Shown in pieces: positions 27,001 to 35,960 of a stretch of DNA of 64,000 nucleotides. The position numbers and the translations under genes were made by a program. The notes beneath the pieces are model-generated. The model made no database searches. It saw only the letters and a program-made list of their open reading frames with translations, and had not been told where the DNA came from. Positions within the stretch are counted from its first letter, which is position 1, and the number at the start of each line of letters is the position of its first letter. The DNA comes from JAOUGY01 sp963792365 (GTDB lineage Bacteria > Actinomycetota > Acidimicrobiia > Spongiisociales > ZC4RG35), in the NCBI GenBank assembly GCA_963792365.1, contig CAWBVW010000006.1, positions 316,267-380,266 on the forward strand, read 5' to 3'.

Positions 27001-27483
27001 ATGACCGACGATTCTGAGTCTGGCGCACGCATCTTCATCTCGTACGCCCATGAGGACGAAGACCTCAAGGACGAGCTCGACAAGCACCTCAAGGTGCTGA
27101 AGCGCTCGTCGAAGGTGCAGGTATGGAGCGACCGTCAGCTCGTAGCCGGCCAAGAGTGGGACGAGTCGATCATGACCGAGCTCAGAGCGGCCAACGTGAT
27201 CCTGCTGCTCATCAGCGTCGATTTCAACGCGTCCGACTTCATTTGGGACAAAGAACTCGCCGTCGCCATGGAGCGTCACAAGGCGGGCACGGCCCGAGTC
27301 GTTCCGGTGATCTTGCGCAAATGTGACTGGGACGAACTCCCCTATGCGGCACTGCAGGCGCTTCCCCGCAACGCCACACCGATCACCGAGTATCCCGATC
27401 GCGATGTCGCTTTCACCGAGATCGCCAATGGGATCGAAGAACTCGTCGATCAAATGAACGAGCAAATGGGAGCAGGAGCCTGA
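27001..27483 (+). CDS. TIR-domain protein, predicted NADase
   Basis: The 160-residue protein is a single TIR domain. RIFISYAHEDEDL (residues 10-22) is the first strand/BB-loop side, VWSDRQLVAGQEW the second, and SDFIWDKELAVAMERH carries Glu85 at the position of the catalytic glutamate in NAD-cleaving TIR domains. The domain ends near residue 150. It precedes a TIR-like/RDD gene by 1 bp, so they are co-translated. It most likely cleaves NAD or makes an NAD-derived signal; a purely structural role is also possible. The start codon follows an A/T-richer stretch (26940-26990) suited to a promoter. Confidence 0.85.
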   Translation: MTDDSESGARIFISYAHEDEDLKDELDKHLKVLKRSSKVQVWSDRQLVAGQEWDESIMTELRAANVILLLISVDFNASDFIWDKELAVAMERHKAGTARVVPVILRKCDWDELPYAALQALPRNATPITEYPDRDVAFTEIANGIEELVDQMNEQMGAGA

Positions 27484-27484
27484 T

Positions 27485-28837
27485 GTGAGCGCCACGATGC
27501 AGCCCAAGAACGGCAAATCCGACGTACTCATCTACTTCCTGGCCTCGCCCAAGGACGAGGACGTCTGCGAGGCCATCCATCGTCATCTCCGGCCCATCAT
27601 CCGCACCTCTGAGATCCCGATCCGTGTCCTCGACGACTTCGACATCCCGGCCGGTGATGATCGGGATGAACATCGGCGCCAGTTGTTGGAAGCCGACATT
27701 GTCTTGTCGCTGATCAGCGCCGATTTCATCGACGACGACGACATCTACAGCCGCAACCAGAGAGTGATCGAGCGCTACAACAAGGGCGAAACCTTGATGG
27801 TGTCGATCTTGGTGCGGAACTGTCTGTGGAAGGCGTCGCCGCTGGCGCAGTTCCCGCTCCTACCCAAGAACCTGCAGCCGCTCAACAACAAGCAGTTCTG
27901 GAACAGCGAAGACGACGCAGTCATGGCAGTCGTCGCCGATCTCTATGACTCCATCAATGGGATTCTCTCCGAGATGGCGACCCTGGATACCGTCACTCCG
28001 ACCGAGACGCCGCCACCGGAAGCACCCCCGATGCGGGTCGATCTGACCGACACCGGAGGTGGCGGAAGTGTTCCTCTGGTGGGGGCGGCTTCGGTACCAG
28101 ACGCCGGGCCAATGGGCGAGGTGATCCCTCAGGCCGAGCCGGAAGAGGACACTCTCTCTCCGGCGGCCATGCTCGACACCGAGCCCGACACGGCTGTCGT
28201 CGTGGAGCTCCCCGCGACCGAGCCGGCTGCACCGCCTGCGCCGGCACCCGACGTGGCAGCTGCCGGGTCGGCCGCAGCAGCGGCGCCCACCACCTTGACG
28301 ATCTCGAGACCGGCCGTGACCACACCCGTAGACGCCGACTGGCGTAGGAAGTACTACCAGCGGGTGGTTGGAAAGCGGGCGTTGGCTCTTCTCCTCGATT
28401 TCGCCGTGCTCTTTGTCGCGGTACCTTTCATTGTTGGTATGGGTTGGGCGATCATCGCGGATGCCGTCGGCGTCAGTGACAACATGTTCGACACCGTCTT
28501 CGATTGGATCTTCTACCTGTGCATTGCCGTGTTCTACTTGGGGGCTCCGGCACTGGAGTCCTCACGGTGGCGGGCCACGCCCGGCAAGCGGATCCTCAGG
28601 CTCGAGATCGCCACCAAAGAAGGTGACCGCATCGGGTATGGGCGGGCATTCGTGCGGAACGTGTTGAGGACCGCGACGTTGTACATGTACATGGTGACTT
28701 TGGGCCTCGGACTGATCGCCCAGTACTTCCGGTTCCGCAAGACCAAGAAGCTCTTCCACGACGAGCTTTCGTCCACGGTGATCGGCGAGCGGGTGGCAAA
28801 GGCGTCAGCCCCGGCTCCGGCGTCTGCTCCGTCATAG
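27485..28837 (+). CDS. TIR-like domain fused to an RDD membrane domain
   Basis: The 450-residue protein has an N-terminal TIR-like domain (residues 12-155: DVLIYFLASPKDEDV, LDDFDIPAGDD, DIVLSLISADF). At the catalytic Glu position of its neighbour it has Asn91, so it is probably inactive as an NADase. A linker rich in Pro/Ala/Glu/Thr (about 165-285) leads to an RDD domain with three or four membrane segments (KRALALLLDFAVLF; SRWRATPGKRILRLEI; RAFVRNVLR). The likely topology places the TIR-like part in the cytosol, anchored to the membrane. It could dock or regulate the active TIR protein encoded 1 bp upstream. Confidence 0.82.
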   Translation: MSATMQPKNGKSDVLIYFLASPKDEDVCEAIHRHLRPIIRTSEIPIRVLDDFDIPAGDDRDEHRRQLLEADIVLSLISADFIDDDDIYSRNQRVIERYNKGETLMVSILVRNCLWKASPLAQFPLLPKNLQPLNNKQFWNSEDDAVMAVVADLYDSINGILSEMATLDTVTPTETPPPEAPPMRVDLTDTGGGGSVPLVGAASVPDAGPMGEVIPQAEPEEDTLSPAAMLDTEPDTAVVVELPATEPAAPPAPAPDVAAAGSAAAAAPTTLTISRPAVTTPVDADWRRKYYQRVVGKRALALLLDFAVLFVAVPFIVGMGWAIIADAVGVSDNMFDTVFDWIFYLCIAVFYLGAPALESSRWRATPGKRILRLEIATKEGDRIGYGRAFVRNVLRTATLYMYMVTLGLGLIAQYFRFRKTKKLFHDELSSTVIGERVAKASAPAPASAPS

Positions 28838-28950
28838 GGGGGCCTTCCACCGGGTCCCGAATCGGCGTACTGTCGACTGCGGCATCAGATCTGTCGTGCT
28901 GCGGAGGCGATGTGGCGGACCAGGGGCGAGCCTCATGACCGGTACACCGG

Positions 28951-29795
28951 GTGTCGTTGAACGACCCGGTCTTGGCCCACTTCAGCTGCGTCCCCTGCCG
29001 ACTTCGGATTGGGACCCACCTTGCCTCGAACGCCGCAACTCTGGGTTTCCACGAGTTCGTCGCCGCCGAGATCCGGCGTCGCGTGGGTGTCCCCGTCGAC
29101 TTCGTGGCCGAAACGTCATATGAGAGCTGCTTCGCCGATCTGAACGATGTGTGCTTCGTGTGCAGCCTGGCGTACGCCACGCTGGAACGGCAGGGCCTCG
29201 AGCTTTCAATGCCGGTGGCGGCTCCGGTTCTCCAGGGGCGCCGGTATGGGGGCCGTCCGATCTACTACTCGGATGTGATCGTGCATCGCGGCAGCGGAAT
29301 CCGATCGTTCGGCGACCTTCGCGGCCGCTCATGGGCATACATCGAACCCTGTCGCAGTCGGGCTATGGGATCACCCGATACCACCTGGCACGTATGGGTG
29401 AGACCGCCGGGTACTTCGGCCGAGTCGTCGAGGCGGGGTTCCATCGGGACGCCATCCGGATGGTGGCCGACCAGGAGGTCGAGGGTGCCGCCATCGACTC
29501 CCACGTGTTGGCGCTCGAGCTCAGGGACCAGCCCGCCCTCGCGAAGGCGCTGAGAGTCATCGAGGTACGGGGTCCGTCGACCATCCAACCGGTGGCCGTT
29601 TCCCGACGCCTCCCCGAAGACCTGCGGGAAGCAGTCCGTTGCGCGCTCGTCACGCTCGGCGACGACGAGCACTCCCGTGAGAGGTTGGGTGAAGCCCTGG
29701 TCGAACGGTTCGTATCCGTGGATGGCCGCGCCTATGACGACATCCGCATGATGGCCGACTTCTGCGAGTCCGTCGGGTTTCTGGAGCTTCGCTGA
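28951..29795 (+). pseudogene. PhnD-like periplasmic-binding protein gene with a frameshift
   Basis: The first frame (from GTG 28951) encodes LRIGTHLASN, then GRPIYYSDVIVHRGSGIRSF and LRGRSWAYIEP, typical of phosphonate/phosphite-type binding proteins. After about base 29345 the homology continues in another frame as SQSGYGITRYHLARMG and runs to the stop at 29793-29795. A single missing base in the cccctg area (29345-29352) would restore one reading frame of about 280 codons. No signal peptide is visible. It could be a real pseudogene or an assembly error in a C-run. No transporter genes for it are nearby. Confidence 0.7.
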
Positions 29796-29988
29796 TCGCC
29801 CCATCCGCTCGCATCGCCCTCGGCGACCTGAGCGAGTTTGCTGCGCCAACCCGGCCCCGCTTCTCGGCCGTCATCATGGGTGTGAAATCCCCCCTGCTCG
29901 CCTTGGGCGGCCAGGGGGAATCCGTGATCGCCGTGTCGCAGCAGGACGCGACAAGACACCGACGGTCAGTTGATCTCTCGCTCGCCGG

Positions 29989-30318
29989 TCACATTGGTAC
30001 GGGCAGCATCTCATAGATGTCGATGGCGAAGTTGCCCTTGCCCTCGCTGAGATACGGGTGCCCGTCCACGAGGGCAACTGCGCCGTCCATGTCATCGGCC
30101 TGGACAACGGAGTATCCACTGAGTGATGTTGCGGATGCAGACGAGCCGTCGTCCACCACCGAGGTGCCGCCTCCGAGCGGTGTGCTGATGTCTACCAACG
30201 CCGACCCGACTTTCTGCATCCACGCACCCCACTTCTCCATGACGGCGGCGGCATCTTCCTCGCTCATCTGGGACGGGTCGGTCGCTTCGCCCTTGTAGAC
30301 GATCATGTAGTTCGGCAT
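29989..30318 (-). CDS. YCII-family small protein
   Basis: The 109-residue protein has the YCII ferredoxin-like fold pattern: MPNYMIVYKGEA at the start, MEKWGAWMQKVG in the middle, GYSVVQADDMDGAVALVDGHPYL with the conserved Asp and His near the second half. YCII proteins are small cytoplasmic enzymes or binding proteins of largely unknown role and often sit near ECF sigma factors. A ggggagg site precedes the ATG. It is probably monocistronic here. Confidence 0.85.
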   Translation of the reverse strand: MPNYMIVYKGEATDPSQMSEEDAAAVMEKWGAWMQKVGSALVDISTPLGGGTSVVDDGSSASATSLSGYSVVQADDMDGAVALVDGHPYLSEGKGNFAIDIYEMLPVPM

Positions 30319-30430
30319 AGCCTCCCCTCGCTTGGGATGCCGCCTCCGACCCTACGCCGCAGTGATGGCAGGTGACGGTCGGTGACTGCTGTGGCTGGTT
30401 GAACATGGACGGCCTTCGAAGCGACGTCTC

Positions 30431-31762
30431 TCAGGCTGAGTCGGTGGATACACCCACGAGCACGTCGCCCGCGACTTGGGAGATCGCCGGGACCGCGGGT
30501 GTGGGACATGCATGCTCGGCCCGAGTGGCCCTGTAGAAGTCGGCAGCGTCTTGCCGGTGTCGAAGGATGGCCAGCAGGGGCAGAGAGACCAAGGTGATCG
30601 TCCCGCCGATCACATAACCTGCCGAGAACCCGCGTTCGTCGGCCAGTGCGCCCAGCCCGGACTGGCCCACGACGCTTCCACCACCGGAGACCATCGAGTC
30701 GAACGACACAACGGTGGCGCGCCGTTCCGAGGGCACCACCTGATGGACGAACGCCTGGCGAACCGGTGCCTGAACGCCCATCGCCACGCCGCCTACGAAC
30801 AGGAGCGCCAGGGCCGGGCCGAACGAGTTCACCACGCCCACCCCGACGAGCGCCAGTGAGAAGACGCCGCCGGCGCCGAGGAACAGCGTGGTGCGCCGGC
30901 CACACCATCTCATCACCACCTCGACCACGGCGTTGCCGATCATCATCGAAATCGCCAGCAGGGCCGCTACGACACCGGCCACCCAGACGGCGTCACGCCC
31001 AAGCAGCTCCAGGAAGTACGGCTGCCAGGCGTACCACCCCCACGCCATGAATCCGCCTTGGATCGCCGACACGATCATCAACAGCCGCAGCGACCGGTTT
31101 CGCCAGCCGAATGCCACGCCATCGGCGGCGATCTTCGCCGCTTCCGCCGGCACCCGCCGCAAGCCCACCCGCCGTGCATCGAAGCCGACGTCGTGCATCC
31201 CGGCGAAGGCCAGCGCGAACAGCACGACGAGCAGAACCGAGCGAACGACGAACGGGATCGACAAGTCGATCTGACCGAGTGCCCCGCCCCCCACCGTGCC
31301 AACGAGCATGGCGGCGCCGCTCACGATCTGACCGCGGCTGAAGATCCGATCCAGCGTTCCTTCGTATCCGTGGTAGCGGATCCCGTCCACCAGCCAGGCC
31401 TCCATCGCCCCCGAGTAGAACGTGAACCCGAGACCGAGCAGCACGGAGACTGCTGCGAAGGCGACGATGCCGGCATCGATCTGAGCGAGCCCGACGTAGC
31501 CGAGCGTGGACAATCCGAGCACAGCTGTCGAGAGCAGGAAGGACATGCGCCGGCCCACCGTGTCGGCCACGACCCCGGTCGGGACCTCGAACAGCACGGT
31601 GCCCGCCGAGAAGGCTGCGTTGGCGACGAATACCTCGCCGATCGAGAGCCCGGCGTCGAGCAGGAACAGCGTGTTGACGCCCCAGATCACCGATGCGGCC
31701 AGCGTATAGAGGCCGCCATAGGTGTAGTAGCGGCGTACGAGCCGGGCCGCCTCCTCGGTCAT
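30431..31762 (-). CDS. MFS transporter, probable drug/metabolite exporter
   Basis: The 443-residue protein has about 12 hydrophobic segments. The MFS motif A is seen in VLFEVPTGVVADTVGRRMSF (loop 2-3), with a central cytosolic loop at FDARRVGLRRVPAEA. I chose the ATG at 31762 (MTEEAARLVRRYY); the frame extends 17 codons upstream but those residues look non-coding. It resembles multidrug exporters of the 12-helix class. No regulator lies directly beside it, so the substrate is unknown. Confidence 0.85.
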   Translation of the reverse strand: MTEEAARLVRRYYTYGGLYTLAASVIWGVNTLFLLDAGLSIGEVFVANAAFSAGTVLFEVPTGVVADTVGRRMSFLLSTAVLGLSTLGYVGLAQIDAGIVAFAAVSVLLGLGFTFYSGAMEAWLVDGIRYHGYEGTLDRIFSRGQIVSGAAMLVGTVGGGALGQIDLSIPFVVRSVLLVVLFALAFAGMHDVGFDARRVGLRRVPAEAAKIAADGVAFGWRNRSLRLLMIVSAIQGGFMAWGWYAWQPYFLELLGRDAVWVAGVVAALLAISMMIGNAVVEVVMRWCGRRTTLFLGAGGVFSLALVGVGVVNSFGPALALLFVGGVAMGVQAPVRQAFVHQVVPSERRATVVSFDSMVSGGGSVVGQSGLGALADERGFSAGYVIGGTITLVSLPLLAILRHRQDAADFYRATRAEHACPTPAVPAISQVAGDVLVGVSTDSA

Positions 31763-31862
31763 GTCGTTCGGTCGGTCCACTGGGCCTGACCATATGCGTG
31801 CCGGCGAGCGCATGCACCCAGGTCATCGTGGTGCTCGTGAGACTCCGCCGCGACTGGCACGC

Positions 31863-33428
31863 TCAGCGAGGAACCGACGACAAGGCTCGGGCGTGATCGA
31901 AGAGCCACCCGACCACGGGTGTCGGGTCGGCATTTGCCAGACTCAGCATTCCCGGTCGGTCGGGTGCCGACGAGGCGACGATCGATTCGACCAACTCCAG
32001 GTCTGTGCGGCCGTCGGTGATCACGACTGTTCGGTCGAACACGCCTCGCCGGCCGAGCAAGCCCAGCTCTTCTGCGGCGCCCTTGCGCTCCCGTGTGAAT
32101 CCACGCAGGTCGAGTACCACTGCCTCGCTCCTGGCGACCAGGGCATCGACGGTCGCCCTCCAGGTGGTGTCGAAACAGAAGAACTCTTCGAGGCGGAACC
32201 GACCGTCCGGATCGGTGTCCGCCCCTTGTTCGGCGATACGGCTCTCCAGGCCGGTCTGGTCGGCGATGAAGAGGCGGCGGAGGTTGCCACTCGTGAAGGT
32301 CAGGAACTCGTCGGGTTCCACGGTCGAGAGCGCCAGATCGGGACCTGCGATCAGCTGCACAGGACCCACGAAGCGCCATCGGGCGGCTATCCGGTTGAGC
32401 AGAATCGGGCCCTGGCTCCCGGTGTCGAATACCCTCAGCAGGAGCAGACGGGCGGGCTCGGGGCGAGTCCCGATCAGCAGCCGGTACGCCAGAAGGCTGG
32501 CCGCAGCCAGCGAGGCGAAGAGGAGGAGGCCGACCGCCAGCGCCCGCGGATCTGAGACGGTGACCACCGCCACGTAGTCGATGCAGAACACGAAGCACAG
32601 CGACCCGAGGAGCAGCATGTGGTCCGAGAACCGATGATGTGAATACCAACGCCCTATCTTCGAGAGCAGCCACCAGCCGATCGCTCCGGCGGCCACGAAC
32701 CCGAACCCTGCCACGAGTAGGAAGACGGCCACGGCGTCGTTGATCCCGGCCAACGAACCGACCTCCACCGCCAATCGGGCGACTGCGTCTGACTCGAGAG
32801 TCGAGAGCATCGCCTGGGACCCGACCAGTGCCGCCAGCGTCACGCCGAGCACGCAGATCCCGATGGCTCGGAACGACCGGGTGAAGAACACCACGGCTAT
32901 CAGAGTGGGGAGCCCGTTGAACCACGCCCAGGCGATCAGCCCCGTCAGAGGACCGGCGGCCGTTCCGAAGGCGGGGAGGACGATCACCGCCACGAAATAG
33001 ATCGCCAGGGCGCCAGCGGTCCAACGCCTGTCGCCGTCGGTGGAGATCCAGATGCCGGGTACTGCGGGCCACGAGAACATCAGCGTCAGGAAGGCGAACT
33101 GGATCCAGTCGAACTCCAACTCGTTCCACGCCGAGAACAACATCGCGTAGGTGAGCCCTATGAACAGGCCGGCGGCGACCGTGATCGCGACGTGAGCCGC
33201 GACCCGCCCCGTGGCGCGACGCCGCAGCTGCCCGAGTGGTGGCATGGCCGCTGCCGCCGAGGCTTCGGCAGGGCGTGTCACGACGGCGTGGTCGCCCCGG
33301 GCGGACATCAGCCGCACCACGGACTTCCGGTATCGCCTCAGCAGCAGGCTCGTGATCGGGAGCGCCAGCACGCCGGCCACCACCACCAGGAATGGAGCCA
33401 GAACCGCCAAGTAGTCCAAATCGATCAT
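31863..33428 (-). CDS. Multi-pass membrane protein with a large C-terminal cytosolic domain, function unknown
   Basis: The protein has 521 residues from the ATG at 33428 (an ATG at 33449 with ggag upstream is an alternative). Residues 1-330 contain about nine hydrophobic helices, starting with YLAVLAPFLVVVAGVLALP. The C-terminal 190 residues are soluble: LLLLRVFDTGSQG, VGPVQLIAGPDLAL, RRLFIADQ, FFCFDTTWRATVDALV, AVVLDLRGFTRERKGAAEEL, VVITDGRTD. The pattern suggests a Rossmann-like or TIR/caspase-like alpha/beta fold and recurs in bacterial membrane proteins I cannot name. Its closeness to the TIR locus makes a sensor/effector role possible. Confidence 0.7.
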   Translation of the reverse strand: MIDLDYLAVLAPFLVVVAGVLALPITSLLLRRYRKSVVRLMSARGDHAVVTRPAEASAAAAMPPLGQLRRRATGRVAAHVAITVAAGLFIGLTYAMLFSAWNELEFDWIQFAFLTLMFSWPAVPGIWISTDGDRRWTAGALAIYFVAVIVLPAFGTAAGPLTGLIAWAWFNGLPTLIAVVFFTRSFRAIGICVLGVTLAALVGSQAMLSTLESDAVARLAVEVGSLAGINDAVAVFLLVAGFGFVAAGAIGWWLLSKIGRWYSHHRFSDHMLLLGSLCFVFCIDYVAVVTVSDPRALAVGLLLFASLAAASLLAYRLLIGTRPEPARLLLLRVFDTGSQGPILLNRIAARWRFVGPVQLIAGPDLALSTVEPDEFLTFTSGNLRRLFIADQTGLESRIAEQGADTDPDGRFRLEEFFCFDTTWRATVDALVARSEAVVLDLRGFTRERKGAAEELGLLGRRGVFDRTVVITDGRTDLELVESIVASSAPDRPGMLSLANADPTPVVGWLFDHARALSSVPR

Positions 33429-33614
33429 GTTCGCCTCGACGGCAACCATACGCCGGTATCTCCACACAGATCGGAGTTCGTTCCCGGATACCGGCCCGGG
33501 TCGGCGACGTTGGCAGCGTGGTCGAAGGAAGTGAGCTCGCGGCGACCCCGCGACACAATCACCCCTCGAGGATTGGAGCATCCAGCCGGAGGTGAGCGGG
33601 CTTGTGGCATCCTG

Positions 33615-35960
33615 TCAGGCCGAGCGCTCCTTCACCACCTGGGCGATGCTGATCTGGCGGATCGCCCTCAGCCCCGGCCACTGCGAGACCAGACCGACCA
33701 AGAGGATCGCCAATGCCGCCCACACAAAGGTCATGGGACGAATGGAGAGGTCGAAGGCGAAAAGGTCGCTCGAGAACGACGCCATCGCCTCCCATGCCGC
33801 CAAATACCCGACCACGAGTCCCAGCGGGATTCCCATCAGCGCCACGATCAGGTTCTCGGCGGTGATGTAGAGGGACACTGAACGCCGGTCGGTGCCCACC
33901 GCCAGCAGCGTCGCCACCTCCCTTGTGCGTTCGGCGATGTTGACGCTCATCGAGGTGAAGATGAGGGCGAAGGCCATCGCCCCGCCGAACGCCAGCATCA
34001 CACCGACGAAGGCGTAGAAGAGGACCATGTAGTCCTGCATCACCGCATACAGCGCCTTGGCATCTTCGAAAGCGGCCACCCCGGGTAGCTCGGTGATGGC
34101 AGTGCGGACGGCTCCGGCGTCGGTGCCGGACTCGTAGGAGACGAGAGCCGAGGTCACGGGGAGCGGGGTGCCGGTCAGCGACTCGGCTTCGCTCCTGGCC
34201 ATGTACGCCACGGTTCCCAGCGGCTCGTCGACGAAGGCGGCGACGGGAGCTTCGATGGTGCCCATGCCGGTGATGCCGATCGTCACCGGATCTCCGACCT
34301 CGACTCCAAGCAGGTCTTGCGCAGACTTGCCCAACACCACGCCGTCGGTGGGGAGTGGGATCCAGTCGCCGTCGGTGGTCGAGAATCGATGCATGGTCGT
34401 GTCGTCGACGAGCACCGTGAGGGCGGTGTCGTAGTGGTTGTTGCCATCGGAGAGCGACACCGGGACGATGAGGGTCGGCTCGGCTGCCTCGACCCCGGCG
34501 AGGTCGGTGAGTGCTGTCACCTCGGACGTCGTGACGGGCCCGGCGAAGTGGACGGTGGCATCTTCGCGTTGGATGTCGACGAACTGGCGGTTCATCAGGT
34601 ATTGGATCGTGTCGATCATCCCCCACGACACCAATACCAGCATCAACGACAGCACCACTCCGGTGATGGTGTAGATCGTCCGCCGCCGGTTGCGTCCGAT
34701 GCCACGGATCGTCATCCGCCATCCCACGGGTGCATGGGCGAGTGGCGGGATCATCCGCTCGATGAGACTGCGCCGTCCTCCACCGGTCGGGGTCTCACCC
34801 CTCATCGCTTCGGCGGGGGCCACCCGGGAGGCGACCAGCGCTGGTGCCAAGGCAGCGGCGAGACTGGCGGCCAGGCCAAAAGCGACAGCCGCCAAGGGCG
34901 TGAGCGGATGGAAACGGATGAGGGTGACGGGGATCGAGAGCAGTCTCGTGTACAGCTCGGTGATGACCCGGGCCAACGCCACCCCGGCGACCGCACCCGG
35001 GATCGACCCGAGCAGCCCCGGCACGAGCCCGTAGCCCAGGTAGTGGCCGAGTACCTGGCGTCGGGTGAAGCCGTTGGCGAGCATCCCGCCGATGTGGGGC
35101 CGCTGGGCGTGAACCAGCCGGCTGATCATCACGTAGGCCGCCATGGCGGCGGCACCGAGAAACATGATCGGGAAGAACACCGCCATCTCTTCGAATCCGG
35201 CCAGGTCTTCACTGAGGCCGGCGTTGGAGGCCTGATCGGCCCTCGTGTAGACGTTCGTGGCCCCGAGGGTGCGGGCGGCGTCGGCGAGGTCGGCGCTGAG
35301 GGTTTCGTTCTCGGTTCCTCCGGTGTAGTAGATGACCGCCTCGTTGGGGGATCCACCGGTGAACCGGGCTGCCGCGCCCTGTGGAGCGAACAGCACACCG
35401 AAGTTGTCGGGCGAAGTGATGATCTCCTGTCGGTCCCGAGCCGGCCAGATGTATTCGGGGGAGGCGACAACGCCGGTGATGGTGACGTCGGACCATCCAT
35501 CGGCGCCAAGCACCTGCACGGTGTCCCCTGGGCTCAGCCCGAAGTGGTCCGCCATGTGCTTCTCGACCACGACTTCGATCTCGGCGGACGGTGCGGATCC
35601 CTGCAACACCCGCACCTGATTCACCGACGTCCCGGTGGGGATTCCCACGATGCGACCGAGCAGCTTGGTGCCTGCCACGTCGAAGGGGACGTCGGCGGTG
35701 CTCCGTAGTTCCACAGACTCGACGCCGTTGGAGTTGGCGGCCTGCTGAGCGACGGTTGCTACGTCGCCACCGGCCACCGTGAGGTTGGCGAACCGGAATT
35801 CGCTGGCGGTGGCGTCGTAGGAAGCCCGGAGATTCCGATACGAGTCGTAGGTGGCGCCGAAGATCGTCACTCCGAGAAACATGGTGATGGCGATGGCGAT
35901 GAACTGGGCTCGCTGGCGGCCGAGGTCTCGCAACAGCTTGCGTCGGAGCGGGGTCACCAT
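33615..35960 (-). CDS. FtsX-like ABC transporter permease
   Basis: The 781-residue protein has the duplicated MacB/FtsX-type layout: one N-terminal helix (QRAQFIAIAITMFLG), a large extracytoplasmic part, three helices, a second repeat (RRRTIYTITGVVLSLML), a second extracytoplasmic part and three final helices, about eight in all. Such permeases export lipoproteins, peptides or drugs by mechanotransmission. Its start overlaps the end of the ATPase gene by 7 bp. With the upstream TetR it forms a three-gene operon, so it probably handles a compound sensed by that repressor. Confidence 0.9.
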   Translation of the reverse strand: MVTPLRRKLLRDLGRQRAQFIAIAITMFLGVTIFGATYDSYRNLRASYDATASEFRFANLTVAGGDVATVAQQAANSNGVESVELRSTADVPFDVAGTKLLGRIVGIPTGTSVNQVRVLQGSAPSAEIEVVVEKHMADHFGLSPGDTVQVLGADGWSDVTITGVVASPEYIWPARDRQEIITSPDNFGVLFAPQGAAARFTGGSPNEAVIYYTGGTENETLSADLADAARTLGATNVYTRADQASNAGLSEDLAGFEEMAVFFPIMFLGAAAMAAYVMISRLVHAQRPHIGGMLANGFTRRQVLGHYLGYGLVPGLLGSIPGAVAGVALARVITELYTRLLSIPVTLIRFHPLTPLAAVAFGLAASLAAALAPALVASRVAPAEAMRGETPTGGGRRSLIERMIPPLAHAPVGWRMTIRGIGRNRRRTIYTITGVVLSLMLVLVSWGMIDTIQYLMNRQFVDIQREDATVHFAGPVTTSEVTALTDLAGVEAAEPTLIVPVSLSDGNNHYDTALTVLVDDTTMHRFSTTDGDWIPLPTDGVVLGKSAQDLLGVEVGDPVTIGITGMGTIEAPVAAFVDEPLGTVAYMARSEAESLTGTPLPVTSALVSYESGTDAGAVRTAITELPGVAAFEDAKALYAVMQDYMVLFYAFVGVMLAFGGAMAFALIFTSMSVNIAERTREVATLLAVGTDRRSVSLYITAENLIVALMGIPLGLVVGYLAAWEAMASFSSDLFAFDLSIRPMTFVWAALAILLVGLVSQWPGLRAIRQISIAQVVKERSA

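Noticed and set aside
31759..33558. A 599-codon frame overlapping the nine-helix membrane protein gene on the same strand
   Set aside because: Its translation is Arg/Pro-rich with no membrane segments or motifs, whereas the overlapping frame has regular hydrophobic helices.
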